DNA from: Streptomyces canus
Lineage (GTDB): Bacteria > Actinomycetota > Actinomycetes > Streptomycetales > Streptomycetaceae
Assembly (NCBI RefSeq): GCF_030816965.1
Contig: NZ_JAUSYQ010000002.1
Location: 1,612,001-1,676,000, forward strand
Direction: 5' to 3'
Length of the DNA: 64,000 nucleotides
The notes beneath the pieces were generated by a model. It worked only from the letters and a program-made list of their open reading frames with translations. It was not told the DNA's origin and made no database searches. Positions 16,641 through 25,319 of the stretch are shown piece after piece. Position 1 is the first letter of the stretch; each line of letters starts with the position of its first letter. The position numbers and the translations under genes are program-made.

Positions 16641-17516
16641 ATGTCTTGGTTTGAATCACTCGTCCTCGGACTCGTCCAGGGGCTGACCGAGTTCCTTCCC
16701 GTCTCCTCCAGTGCGCATCTGCGCCTGACCGCGGCCTTCTCGGGCTGGGAGGACCCAGGGGCGGCCTTCACCGCGATCACCCAGATCGGCACCGAGGCGG
16801 CCGTACTGATCTACTTCCGCAAGGACATCGGGCGGATCATCTCGACGTGGAGCCGTTCCCTGGTCAAGAAGGAGCTGCGCGGCGACCACGACGCCCAGAT
16901 GGGCTGGCTGGTGATCGTCGGCTCCATCCCCATCGGTGTGCTGGGACTGCTGTTCAAGGACCAGATCGAGGGGCCGTTCCGCGATCTGCGCATCACCGCC
17001 ACGATGTTGATCGTCGTCGGCATCGTCATAGGCGTCGCGGACCGGCTGGCGGCACGCGACGAGAGCGGCGGGCGGCATCGCGCGCCCAAGCAGCGCAAGG
17101 GACTCGAGGACCTCGGCGTCAAGGACGGCCTGATCTTCGGCCTCTGCCAGTCCATGGCCCTCGTCCCCGGCGTCTCCCGCTCCGGCGCGACGATCAGTGG
17201 CGGCCTGTTCATGGGGTACAAGCGCGAGTCCGCCGCGCGCTACTCCTTCCTTCTCGCCATCCCCGCAGTACTGGCCTCCGGCCTCTTCGAGTTGAAGGAC
17301 GCGATGGAGAGCGACCACGTCTCCTGGGGCCCCACGATCTTCGCCACGGTGATCGCCTTCGTCGTCGGATACGCGGTCATCGCCTGGTTCATGAAGTTCA
17401 TCTCGACCAAGAGCTTCATGCCCTTCGTCTGGTACCGCATCGCCCTCGGCATCGTCATCATCGCCCTGGTCACGATGGGCGCCCTGAGCCCGCACGCGGC
17501 GGAGTCCGCAGGCTGA
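16641..17516 (+). CDS. uppP: Undecaprenyl-diphosphatase (UppP/BacA)
   Basis: 291 aa from ATG 16641 (SWFESLVLGLVQGLTEFLP); a longer ATG frame at 16590 lacks the family N-terminus. UppP dephosphorylates undecaprenyl pyrophosphate at the membrane, recycling the peptidoglycan carrier; overexpression gives bacitracin resistance. Both signatures are intact: GLTEFLPVSSSAHL (Glu and Ser/His of the active site) and PGVSRSGATISGGLFMG (Arg). About eight membrane segments. The stop codon (TGA 17514-17516) overlaps the candidate CTG start of the next frame, suggesting coupling. Confidence 0.95.
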   Translation: MSWFESLVLGLVQGLTEFLPVSSSAHLRLTAAFSGWEDPGAAFTAITQIGTEAAVLIYFRKDIGRIISTWSRSLVKKELRGDHDAQMGWLVIVGSIPIGVLGLLFKDQIEGPFRDLRITATMLIVVGIVIGVADRLAARDESGGRHRAPKQRKGLEDLGVKDGLIFGLCQSMALVPGVSRSGATISGGLFMGYKRESAARYSFLLAIPAVLASGLFELKDAMESDHVSWGPTIFATVIAFVVGYAVIAWFMKFISTKSFMPFVWYRIALGIVIIALVTMGALSPHAAESAG

Positions 17517-17521
17517 CACGC

Positions 17522-18040
17522 ATTGCCCTGACCCAGCGGTTCGCGCGCGTCACACCGGAGTACCTGGAACGCTGTCGCGCCTCGGCCCTGGACTCACCGG
17601 GCGCGGTACCGAACTGGGGCCCACCGGCCGAGGACCTTCTGGACGCGGGCTGGGCGGTGTGGGGACTCATCCGCCACTGCCGCGCGTCGGGAGCCGCCCC
17701 GGCCACGGCGGCCCTGCTCGAACGCGCGGTCTCCGGCGACCCGGACGGCGATGTCGGCTTTCTCGACCACGACGAGGTGTACGACGGTTTCGCGGACCCA
17801 CCGCGCCTGCTCGGGCCCACTGCCGTCGCCGACATCGCGCACGGGCTCGACGCCATCGACGTGGGCACCCTGCTCGCGGACCTGCCGGCCACCCCTGCCG
17901 AGGCGGCGGCCGTGTGCGGCTTCGGCCCGGGGTTCGTCGGCGACGTCCGCGCCCACCTGGTCGAACACTGCGCTGCGATGCGGCAGTTCTACCGCGAGGC
18001 CGCCCATCGCGGATGGTGTGTGGTCATCTGGGTCGACTGA
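17522..18040 (+). CDS. DUF1877-like protein with no canonical start codon
   Basis: About 172 aa. The homologous-looking N-terminus (ALTQRFARVTPEYLERCR) begins right after the uppP stop, but no ATG, GTG or TTG is present in frame between there and a GTG about 45 codons in. ATT 17522 (used here) or CTG 17513, which overlaps the uppP TGA as CTGA, are the only nearby near-cognate starts. The central LDHDEVYDGFADPPRLLGP and the end FYREAAHRGWCVVIWVD fit DUF1877/YfbM-type proteins, whose function is unknown. Coupling to uppP is plausible. Alternatives are a sequence error or a dead start. Confidence 0.65.
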   Translation: MALTQRFARVTPEYLERCRASALDSPGAVPNWGPPAEDLLDAGWAVWGLIRHCRASGAAPATAALLERAVSGDPDGDVGFLDHDEVYDGFADPPRLLGPTAVADIAHGLDAIDVGTLLADLPATPAEAAAVCGFGPGFVGDVRAHLVEHCAAMRQFYREAAHRGWCVVIWVD

Positions 18041-18149
18041 CCCGGGCACCGGCACCGTGGCGCGCGCCCCGAAACCCGTGACCAATCGCATACGTTCTGC
18101 GTAGCCGTCCGGTAGCGGACTGTCAGTGCTTGCGCCTAGGCTTGTGCGC

Positions 18150-18329
18150 ATGTCCCCCGATTCCCTGACCCGTGGTTCCGCGCGGTCTGCTGCCGAGGTG
18201 AACGAGCAGATCCGGGCGCTCTGGATGCGCGCCGGCGGCACGCTGTCGTCCCAGGAGCGCGCGGAGTACGAGCTGTTGGTGGTCGAGTGGGCGGCAGCGA
18301 TCCGCACTGACGTCATCGAGGCGGCCTGA
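18150..18329 (+). CDS. Small conserved-looking protein, unknown function
   Basis: 59 aa from ATG 18150 (SPDSLTRGSARSAAEVNEQI). It is mostly alpha-helical by composition (EVNEQIRALWMRAGG, ERAEYELLVVEWAAAI), soluble and acidic. Codon usage is typical of the genome, and a compact protein filling its frame between two genes argues for a real gene. No domain is recognised. It precedes the FAD monooxygenase by 50 bp on the same strand. Confidence 0.65.
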   Translation: MSPDSLTRGSARSAAEVNEQIRALWMRAGGTLSSQERAEYELLVVEWAAAIRTDVIEAA

Positions 18330-18379
18330 GCCCACGTCCGCCGACACAACCGGTACGACCGTCGAAGTGAGGTCATGCC

Positions 18380-19552
18380 ATGAGAGCGATCGTCGTGGGC
18401 GCGGGCATCGGTGGACTGACCGCGACGCTGAGCCTGCGCCGGGCCGGCCATGAGGTGACGCTCGTCGAGCAGTCGCGGCAGCTCACCGAGATCGGCGCCG
18501 GCATCCAGCTCGCCCCCAACGCCACGCGCGTACTGCGCCGCTTGGACCTGCTCGACGCCGTCGCGGAACAGTCCACGCGCCCGGCCCACATGAGCTTCCG
18601 CACCTGGTCCGACGGCCGCGAGATCTGCCGCTACGTCATCGGCCGCGAGGCCGAGGAGGAGTTCGGGGCGCCGTACCTCCAGGTCCACCGGGCCGATCTC
18701 CAACAGGCCCTGGCCGCCGCCGTACCGCCCGAGTCGCTGCGCCTGGCCACCGCCGTCGTGGGGATCGACCAGGACGACACCGCGGCCCACGTGACCACGG
18801 CGAGCGGTGAACGTCTGGTCGCCGACCTCGTCGTGGCCGCCGACGGCATCCGCTCAGCCGCCCGCCAGTGGCTCTTCGGCGCGGACGAGGCGGTGTTCTC
18901 GCACACCGTCGCATACCGGGCCCTGCTCCCCGCCGCCGAGGTCGCCGACCTGGACCTCCCGGAGTACGCCGGCTGGCTCGGCCCGGGCCGCCACGTCGTC
19001 CACTACTGGCTGCGCCGCGGCGAACTGCTCAACGTCGTCGCCGTGTTCGTGACGGACCAGGCGGCCCAGGAGTCGTGGACCGCGCGGGCCGAACCCGGCG
19101 AGCAGCTGCGCACGTTCTCCGGCTGGGACCCCCGGCTGCTGACCGTCCTCGACCGCGCGGGCCAGGTCCTGCGCTACGGCATCTACACACGCGCCCCCCT
19201 CACCCGCTGGCACGTCGGCCGAGTCACTCTGCTCGGCGACAGCGCGCACGCGATGGTGCCCTTCCAGGCCCAGGGCGCGGCCCAGGCCGTCATGGACGCG
19301 GCCGTGCTCGGCGACTGCCTCACCGGCGCAGCACCCGACGAGGTGCCCGAAGCGCTCGACCGGTACGTCCGCAGGCGGGTCCCGGCCGCCACATCCGTGC
19401 AGGCCAGTTCCGCCCGCGCGGGCCACGACTACCACCTGCCCGACGGCCCCGAGGCCGAGGCGCGCAACGCCCGCATGGTCGCCCTCGCGGCCGAGAACAG
19501 GTTCGGTCCGCACTCGGCCGCCTGGCCGGTGGACGTCCTGGCCGACGGCTGA
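18380..19552 (+). CDS. FAD-dependent aromatic-ring monooxygenase (salicylate hydroxylase-like)
   Basis: 390 aa. The N-terminal Rossmann motif GAGIGGLTATLSLRRAG, the mid-protein VVAADGIRSAAR (DG fingerprint) and the C-terminal GDSAHAMVPFQAQGAAQA (GD motif contacting FAD ribityl) define group A flavoprotein monooxygenases that use NAD(P)H to hydroxylate aromatic substrates. Length matches salicylate or 3-hydroxybenzoate 6-hydroxylases. No ring-cleavage genes are adjacent; the following gene is an NTF2-fold protein. The actual substrate is unknown. Confidence 0.9.
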   Translation: MRAIVVGAGIGGLTATLSLRRAGHEVTLVEQSRQLTEIGAGIQLAPNATRVLRRLDLLDAVAEQSTRPAHMSFRTWSDGREICRYVIGREAEEEFGAPYLQVHRADLQQALAAAVPPESLRLATAVVGIDQDDTAAHVTTASGERLVADLVVAADGIRSAARQWLFGADEAVFSHTVAYRALLPAAEVADLDLPEYAGWLGPGRHVVHYWLRRGELLNVVAVFVTDQAAQESWTARAEPGEQLRTFSGWDPRLLTVLDRAGQVLRYGIYTRAPLTRWHVGRVTLLGDSAHAMVPFQAQGAAQAVMDAAVLGDCLTGAAPDEVPEALDRYVRRRVPAATSVQASSARAGHDYHLPDGPEAEARNARMVALAAENRFGPHSAAWPVDVLADG

Positions 19553-19660
19553 CCGCCCACCCGTCGACCACCCCGTCCCCCGACGAGCACCCCCGACCCG
19601 CCCTCCGAATGTCACCGCACGCCCCTTGGCGCGGCCAGCCCCATGCCCAACACTGAGCCG

Positions 19661-20146
19661 ATGACGCAGCGTGTGGAGCTCGCGACCGTGATGGACCGGC
19701 TGACCGTGGACGCACTCGTCACCGACTACGCCGTGGCCGTGGACGACGGCGACTGGGAGGCGTACCGAGGCCTGTTCACCTCCGACGGGCGGGCCGACTA
19801 CCGCTCGGCGGGCGGGGTCGAGGGAGACGCGCGCAAGGTCGCCGCATGGCTCGCGGAGAGCCTGCGGCTGTTCTCGATGCGCCAGCATCTGATCGTCAAC
19901 CGCCGCGTCCGGTTCGGCACCCTGGACCAGGACACCGGCGACACGGCCCGCGTCCAGGCCGACTACATCAACCCGATGCGGCTCGCCGACGACGGCACCG
20001 CCTCCACCGCCCCCGACTTCGTCTGCGGCGGCCGCTACGCCTTCGCTCTGCTGCGCACGGACGACGGCTGGCGGCTGCGCGAGGTCGTCGTACAGGAGAA
20101 GTGGCGGCGTCTGCCGGACCCTCGGTCCACACCTGTGATCAACTGA
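19661..20146 (+). CDS. SnoaL/NTF2-like fold protein
   Basis: 161 aa from ATG 19661 (TQRVELATVMDRLTVDALV); an ATG at 19643 would add six residues. The pattern of an N-terminal helix (DALVTDYAVAVDDGDWEAYRGLF), then SDGRADYRS, a helix and long strands (MRQHLIVNRRVRF, GGRYAFALLRTDDGWRLREVVV) is that of SnoaL_4-type NTF2-like proteins, which include ring hydroxylase beta subunits, dehydratases and cyclases. Catalytic identity is not determinable. Same strand as the FAD monooxygenase, 108 bp after it; a functional link is possible. Confidence 0.85.
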   Translation: MTQRVELATVMDRLTVDALVTDYAVAVDDGDWEAYRGLFTSDGRADYRSAGGVEGDARKVAAWLAESLRLFSMRQHLIVNRRVRFGTLDQDTGDTARVQADYINPMRLADDGTASTAPDFVCGGRYAFALLRTDDGWRLREVVVQEKWRRLPDPRSTPVIN

Positions 20147-20211
20147 GCCGACGCCCTCGGGGTGATCGACCACACGCACACTGGAGTCACCCACGGGGTA
20201 GGAGGCGCCGT

Positions 20212-21771
20212 ATGAACACGTTCGGCCACTGGCTCGCCTCCCCGTGGCGGCGCTCGATCGTCGCCGCTGTGGCAGGCGCTCTCCCCGTCCTCGCGTTCCC
20301 GGCACCGTCCCTGTGGTGGTTCGCCTACGTCGCCCTCGTCCCCTGGATCGCGCTGATCCGCTCGGCTCCCACGGCGAAACGGGCGGCGTACGACGGCTGG
20401 GCCGGCGGTTTCGGGTTCATGGTGGGGATGCACCACTGGCTGCTGCCGACCCTGAGTGTGTTCATCTTCGTCATCGGCGCCCTGCTCGGCGCGCTGTGGG
20501 CGCCGTGGGGAGCGCTGGTGCGGCACTTCCTGGCCGGGACGCCCTCGCGCGGCCGGATCGCGGCGGCGCTTGCCGTGCTGCCGTCGGGCTGGCTCGGTAT
20601 CGAACTCGTCCGCTCCTGGCAGGGGCTCGGCGGCCCGTGGGGCGTACTCGGCTCCAGCCAGTGGGAGGTGGAACCGGCGCTGCGGCTGGCCTCGGTGGGC
20701 GGGGTGTGGCTGCTCAGCTTCCTGATCGTGGCCGTCAATGTGGCGGTCGCCGTGTTGGTGACGGTGCGTGAGTCCAGGGTCCCCGCGGTGGCGGGTCTGG
20801 TCGCCACGGCCGCCGTGACCTCGGCGGCCTGGATGTGGTCACCGCGCCCCGACACCGGGGGGACGACACGGATCGCGGTCGTCCAGCCCGGTGTCATCGA
20901 CGGCCCCGACCGGCGCTTCGCACGCGAGGAACAGCTGACCCGCGAACTCGCCGGGCAGGACGTCGACCTGATCGTGTGGGGCGAGAGCAGTGTCGGCTTC
21001 GACCTCGGGGACCGCCCCGACCTGGCGAAGCGGATCGCGGCGCTGTCCGAGGAGACCGGTGCCGACATCCTCGTCAACGTGGACGCCCGCCGCTCCGACA
21101 AGCCCGGCATCTACAAGAGTTCGGTGCTCGTGGGAGCCGGCGGGCTCACCGGCGACCGCTACGACAAGATGCGGCTCGTCCCCTTCGGCGAGTACATCCC
21201 GGCCCGCTCCCTGCTCGGCTGGGTCACCTCGGTCGGCAAAGCGGCGGGCGAGAACCGCAGGCACGGTTCCGAGCAGGTCGTGATGGACGTCGGTCACGGG
21301 CTGAAGGTCGGGCCGATGGTGTGCTTCGAGTCGGCGTTTCCCGACATGAGCCGCCATCTCGCCGAGGACGGCGCCCAGTTGCTGATCGCCCAGTCGTCGA
21401 CCTCGTCCTTCCAGCAGAGCTGGGCCCCCGAGCAGCACGCCTCGCTCGCCGCCCTGCGCGCCGCCGAGACAGGCCGCCCGATGGTGCACTCGACCCTGAC
21501 CGGCATCTCCGCGGTCTACGACGCGAGCGGGCAGCGCGTCGGCCGGTGGATCGGCACCGACTCCAGCACCTCGCGCGTGTACGACGTACCGCTGGCGACC
21601 GGGACGACGCCGTACGTCCGCTTCGGCGACTGGCCGGTGCACGTGGCCCTGCTGATCCTCGCCGTGTGGTGCGCCGCCCAGCTGGGCCGGCGGTTCAGGC
21701 GGACCGCTCCTGAACCGCGTGTACCACCCGCTCGCACAGCTCATGGGTCGCCAGCGCGTCCCGGGCGCTGA
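20212..21771 (+). CDS. lnt: Apolipoprotein N-acyltransferase
   Basis: 519 aa from ATG 20212, preceded by GGAGG. Lnt adds the third acyl chain to the N-terminal Cys of lipoproteins on the outer face of the membrane. Residues about 10-205 hold six or so membrane helices; residues about 218-470 form the nitrilase domain. The catalytic Glu-Lys-Cys triad is present: E258 (WGESSVGFD), K319 (YDKMRLVPFGEYIP) and C371 (GPMVCFESAFPD). A last TM follows (about 475-495). Streptomycetes commonly encode two Lnt homologues, and this may be the second. The 3' end overlaps the convergent Gfo/Idh gene by 77 bp. Confidence 0.93.
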   Translation: MNTFGHWLASPWRRSIVAAVAGALPVLAFPAPSLWWFAYVALVPWIALIRSAPTAKRAAYDGWAGGFGFMVGMHHWLLPTLSVFIFVIGALLGALWAPWGALVRHFLAGTPSRGRIAAALAVLPSGWLGIELVRSWQGLGGPWGVLGSSQWEVEPALRLASVGGVWLLSFLIVAVNVAVAVLVTVRESRVPAVAGLVATAAVTSAAWMWSPRPDTGGTTRIAVVQPGVIDGPDRRFAREEQLTRELAGQDVDLIVWGESSVGFDLGDRPDLAKRIAALSEETGADILVNVDARRSDKPGIYKSSVLVGAGGLTGDRYDKMRLVPFGEYIPARSLLGWVTSVGKAAGENRRHGSEQVVMDVGHGLKVGPMVCFESAFPDMSRHLAEDGAQLLIAQSSTSSFQQSWAPEQHASLAALRAAETGRPMVHSTLTGISAVYDASGQRVGRWIGTDSSTSRVYDVPLATGTTPYVRFGDWPVHVALLILAVWCAAQLGRRFRRTAPEPRVPPARTAHGSPARPGR

Positions 21772-22600
21772 GCACCTTTCCCGCGCGCACGGCGTCGAGG
21801 AAGGCGAGCACCGCCTGCTCGATGCCGCGCTGCCGGGCCACCGGCACCCAGTCGCCGCGCCGCCGCACAGTCGGCTGGCCCTTGTGGTCGATCACCTCGG
21901 CGAGATTGAGCACCTGCCGCTTGGTGTCCTGTCCGGACACCTCCAGGATCTCCTCGGCCGAGCCGCTGAGCCGGTTCATCACCCCGAGCGCGGTGAAGCC
22001 GTCCCCGGCCAGCTGGAGCACGACGTGGTGCAGCAGCCCGTCCTCCACGCGCGCGCGTACCGTCACGTCGTCGACCGGCCCCGGCACCAGGAACCGCAGG
22101 GTGTCGACGACGTGGATGAAGTCGTCGAGGATCATCGTGCGCGGCTCCTCCGGGAGCCCGATCCGGTTCTTCTGCATGAGGATCAGCTCGCGCGGATGCT
22201 CGGCGCACTGCGCGTACCCAGGGGCGAAACGCCGGTTGAACCCGACGGCCAGACTCACGTCCCGCTGTTCGGCGAGCGCCACCAGCCGTTCGGAGTCGGC
22301 GAGTTCGTAGGCGAGCGGCTTGTCCACGAACGTCGGTACGCCCGCCTCCAGCAGGCGCGCGACGATGTCGGGGTGCACGCTCGTCGGCGCGTGCACGAAC
22401 GCGGCGTCGAGGTCCTGGGCGAGCAACGAGTCGAGGTCCCGGTGCCGTTGCCCCTCGGGAAGGTGGAGACCGTCGGCGACCCGGGCCAGCGTCGCCGGCG
22501 TCCGCGTCTGCACGTGCAGTTCGACGCCGGGCCGACCGCCGAGCACCGGCAGATACGCCTTCTGCGCGATGTCACCGAGTCCGATGCAGCCGACCTTCAC
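21695..22600 (-). CDS. Gfo/Idh/MocA family oxidoreductase
   Basis: 301 aa from GTG 22600 with GGAGGAGT upstream. The N-terminal NAD(P)-binding Rossmann fold (KVGCIGLGDIAQKAYLPVL) and the motif FVDKPLAYELADSERLV, containing the catalytic Lys of the EKP-like motif (here DKP), are clear. The C-terminal half is the substrate domain. Such enzymes oxidise or reduce sugars, inositols or related polyols in the cytosol. No sugar gene is adjacent, so the substrate is unknown. The coding end overlaps lnt antiparallel. Confidence 0.9.
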   Translation of the reverse strand: MKVGCIGLGDIAQKAYLPVLGGRPGVELHVQTRTPATLARVADGLHLPEGQRHRDLDSLLAQDLDAAFVHAPTSVHPDIVARLLEAGVPTFVDKPLAYELADSERLVALAEQRDVSLAVGFNRRFAPGYAQCAEHPRELILMQKNRIGLPEEPRTMILDDFIHVVDTLRFLVPGPVDDVTVRARVEDGLLHHVVLQLAGDGFTALGVMNRLSGSAEEILEVSGQDTKRQVLNLAEVIDHKGQPTVRRRGDWVPVARQRGIEQAVLAFLDAVRAGKVLSARDALATHELCERVVHAVQERSA

Positions 22601-22721
22601 GTGGACTCCTCCAGTTTGTCCGGCCAAAGCCTTTCCGGAAGCATACGGCGGCCGCGGCGGGCCCCGGCCGACGACCGGGAATTCGCTGGTGGTGAGGGGT
22701 GAGCTGAGTCAGGATGCCAGG

Positions 22722-23234
22722 ATGACGACTCAGCGCCCCGAACCCGCGACCACCGCCGACGAACGCAGCATGCTGGAGGGCTGGCTGGACTACCACCGGC
22801 AGACCCTCGCCTGGAAGTGCGAAGGCCTGACCGACGCCCAGCTCAGGACCGCCTCGGTGGAGCCGTCCACGCTCTCCCTGATGGGCCTGGTGCGGCACAT
22901 GGCAGAGGTGGAGCGCAACTGGTTCCGCCGGGTCCTGGCCGACGAGGACGCGGGGCCGATCTACTACAGCGAGGCCGACCCGGACGGCGAGTTCCGTCTC
23001 ACCGAGGCCGACACCTGGCAGGAGGCGCACGGCACCTGGCAGGCCGAGATCGACAAGAGCCGGCAGAACGCGGCCCGCTTCGGCCTGGACGACATCACCG
23101 TGGGCAAGCACCGCCGGACCGGGGAGCGGTTCAACCTGCGCTGGCTCTACACCCACATGATCGAGGAGTACGCCCGCCACAACGGCCATGCCGACCTGAT
23201 CCGCGAGCGCATCGACGGCGTCACCGGCGATTGA
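22722..23234 (+). CDS. DinB/DUF664 family protein
   Basis: 170 aa. A four-helix DinB-like bundle with three metal-site histidine positions: VRHMAEVERNWFRR, WLYTHMIEEYARHNGHADLIRERIDG. In this superfamily (DUF664, bacillithiol and mycothiol S-transferases) the His triad binds zinc or nickel; in actinobacteria several members act in mycothiol-dependent reactions. The ending HNGHADLIRE is highly typical. The start ATG 22722 is 3' of a weak AGGATGCCAGG. Activity unproven. Confidence 0.9.
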   Translation: MTTQRPEPATTADERSMLEGWLDYHRQTLAWKCEGLTDAQLRTASVEPSTLSLMGLVRHMAEVERNWFRRVLADEDAGPIYYSEADPDGEFRLTEADTWQEAHGTWQAEIDKSRQNAARFGLDDITVGKHRRTGERFNLRWLYTHMIEEYARHNGHADLIRERIDGVTGD

Positions 23235-23283
23235 CGTCAGCACCGGGAGGCCCGAGCGCACCGTACGGGCACGGAGATCACCC

Positions 23284-23889
23284 GTGCGGGGCAACCTCCG
23301 CTCGTCCGCTGTCGCCGAGGTCGCCCGAACCAGCAGAGTGGCGCGGGTGCATCGAACCACGACTACCGCAACGCTCCTGGTCACCGTGGCTGCCTCGGCC
23401 CTCACCGGCTGTGTGACGGTCCAGCGTCCACCTCTGTCCGGGCCGCCGGCGACTGCGGCACCGTCACGGCTGCCGGTACCGGGTGAGGCCCGCCCGGACG
23501 GTCAGGCGCAGCCGCAGATCGTGCAGGCCCCGGCCCAGGAGGCGCTGTCCATGATCGACCCGTCCCGGTCCTCGAAGCCGGAGCAAGCCGCGCCGCGCGC
23601 CGGCGCTCCGGGGACCGCGGCGGCCTCCGCGCAATCGCAGCCCCGACAGCCGGCACAGGCGCGTCCGGGACATCCACGGCATCCCGCGCACCCGGCACAT
23701 CCCGAGGCTCGGCACCCGGACGCCCGGCACCACCGGCCGCCCCGGGTCGAGATCCCGGACATGGCCAGGGCGATCCCCGAGTCGGTGCTCAAGGGCCCGA
23801 AGGGCGTCTGCGCGCTCGGCAGAAAATACGGCGGCCGGCAGGAGGGCAGCCCCCAGTCGGTCATCTGCGACCAGGCGTACGGGCGTTGA
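23284..23889 (+). CDS. Putative lipoprotein, Pro/His-rich, unknown function
   Basis: 201 aa from GTG 23284. A basic N-terminus is followed by a hydrophobic stretch (TTTATLLVTVAASALTGC) ending in lipobox ALTGC, so the mature protein should be lipid-anchored outside. Residues about 45-150 are low-complexity Pro/Ala/Gln, then a His/Pro repeat-like run (GHPRHPAHPAHPEARHP). The C-terminal ~45 residues (ESVLKGPKGVCALGRKYGG and VICDQAYGR) look like a small conserved, two-Cys domain seen in some Streptomyces secreted proteins. No enzyme motif. The low-complexity linker suggests a spacer from membrane to wall. Confidence 0.75.
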   Translation: MRGNLRSSAVAEVARTSRVARVHRTTTTATLLVTVAASALTGCVTVQRPPLSGPPATAAPSRLPVPGEARPDGQAQPQIVQAPAQEALSMIDPSRSSKPEQAAPRAGAPGTAAASAQSQPRQPAQARPGHPRHPAHPAHPEARHPDARHHRPPRVEIPDMARAIPESVLKGPKGVCALGRKYGGRQEGSPQSVICDQAYGR

Positions 23890-23901
23890 GGCACCGCGGT
23901 C

Positions 23902-24423
23902 TCAGGGCCGCTGCCTCGGCGGCCCCCAGCGTCCGTCAGCGGCGGATCCGCCCTCGCCGAGCCGTAGCTCCAGCCGGCTGATCGCCGCCCGCACACCGTC
24001 GCTGTAGCTGTCCTCCCCCAGGGCGTCCGCCGCCCTGCGGGCCCGGCGCAGATGGGTGCGGGCGGCGTCCGTGCGGGCGAGCCGCAGATAGTCGGCGGCC
24101 AGGTTGAGGTGCAGCGAGGGATACAGGGCGCGCACGGCGAGCGCGCCCTCGTGCCGGCCCAGCCGGTCCTCGGTGAGTTCCTCCGCGGCCGTCAACGCCC
24201 TGAGGTCCCAGGCGAGTTCGTCGCAGGGGTCGTCCTGGGCGTCGGCCATGTAGTGCGCCAGGGTGCAGCGGTGCAACGGGTCGCCGTCGTCGCCGATCTC
24301 CGCCCACAGGGCCAGGAAGCGGTGGCGGGCCTCCTCGCGGTCCCCCGCGTGACACAGCATGACGACCTGCCCGATCCGGGTCATCACGGTATCCGGCGCC
24401 GCCTGCTCCTGTCGCTCCGTCAA
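23902..24423 (-). CDS. TPR-like helical protein, unknown function
   Basis: 173 aa. The whole protein is helical; LHLNLAADYLRLARTDAARTHLRRARRAADAL resembles a tetratricopeptide unit, and the first part (CHAGDREEARHRFLALWAEIG) another. Similar proteins in actinobacteria are annotated as tetratricopeptide or conserved hypothetical. It is convergent with the lipoprotein gene (12 bp) and precedes nothing co-directional within 100 bp except ung upstream. No partner can be inferred. Confidence 0.7.
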   Translation of the reverse strand: MTERQEQAAPDTVMTRIGQVVMLCHAGDREEARHRFLALWAEIGDDGDPLHRCTLAHYMADAQDDPCDELAWDLRALTAAEELTEDRLGRHEGALAVRALYPSLHLNLAADYLRLARTDAARTHLRRARRAADALGEDSYSDGVRAAISRLELRLGEGGSAADGRWGPPRQRP

Positions 24424-24507
24424 AGCGTCCTCCGGGCCCTCGTCGGCTGTCGTCCCCTGTCCCTGCCGACGCTAGCCGCCGCCACTCACAATCGAGGTCA
24501 GGCGGGA

Positions 24508-24537
24508 CCGGGCCGGGGCCGTGCGGCACCGGCCCGG
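24508..24537 (-). terminator. Hairpin downstream of ung
   Basis: CCGGGCCGG and CCGGCCCGG flank a 12-nt loop just beyond the ung stop codon at 24546; arms are exactly complementary. Confidence 0.5.
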
Positions 24538-24545
24538 CGGACGGG

Positions 24546-25229
24546 TCAGCCGAGGTTCGGGATCGTCCAGTCGATGGGCTCGTGGCCCTGCCGGGCTACC
24601 GCCTCGTCGATCTGCGTGAACGGGCGGGAACCGAAGAACTTCTTCGCCGACAGCGGGGAGGGGTGCGCGCCCTTGACCACGACGTGCCGGCTCTCGTCGA
24701 TCAGGGGGAGCTTCTTCTGCGCGTAGTTGCCCCACAGCACGAAGACGGCCGGGTCGGGCCGCTCGGCCACCGCGCGGATCACCGCGTCGGTGAACTTCTC
24801 CCAGCCCTTGCCCTTGTGCGAGTTGGCCTCGCCGGCGCGGACCGTGAGGACCGCGTTGAGCAGCAGGACGCCCTGCTGGGCCCACGGCATGAGGTAGCCG
24901 TTGTCCGGGATCTCCAGGCCCAGCTCGTCCTTCATCTCCCTGTAGATGTTGCGGAGGGAGGGCGGGGTCCTGACGCCCGGGCGGACCGAGAAGCACAGGC
25001 CGTGGCCCTGGCCTTCGCCGTGGTACGGGTCCTGACCGAGGATCAGGACCTTCACCTGGTCGTACGGCGTCGCGTCGAGGGCGGCGAAGACCTCCTCGCG
25101 GGGCGGGTAGACGGGACCCTTCGCCCGCTCGTCCTCGACGAACTCCGTCAGCTCCTTGAAGTACGGCTGCTGCAGTTCGTCGCCCAGAACCCCGCGCCAG
25201 GACTCGGGCAGCATGGCGGTGTCGGTCAC
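24546..25229 (-). CDS. ung: Uracil-DNA glycosylase (family 1)
   Basis: 227 aa from GTG 25229 (TDTAMLPESWRGVL), chosen because GAGGA lies upstream at correct spacing; the ATG frame at 25256 has none. UNG removes uracil from DNA, starting base-excision repair. Motifs are complete: GQDPYHGEGQGHGLCFSV (catalytic Asp and water-activating loop), LLLNAVLTVRAG, VLWGNYAQ and HPSPLSA (leucine-loop His). The length is standard. It follows the oligopeptide-binding lipoprotein on the same strand with a 90-bp gap. Confidence 0.96.
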   Translation of the reverse strand: MTDTAMLPESWRGVLGDELQQPYFKELTEFVEDERAKGPVYPPREEVFAALDATPYDQVKVLILGQDPYHGEGQGHGLCFSVRPGVRTPPSLRNIYREMKDELGLEIPDNGYLMPWAQQGVLLLNAVLTVRAGEANSHKGKGWEKFTDAVIRAVAERPDPAVFVLWGNYAQKKLPLIDESRHVVVKGAHPSPLSAKKFFGSRPFTQIDEAVARQGHEPIDWTIPNLG

Positions 25230-25319
25230 GTCAACGTCCTCACGATGTGCGGTCACTTCAGGCCTCAGAACCTACAGGCGACCACTGACAGTCCGTGCCG
25301 TGAGGGCCGGGCCCGAGTC

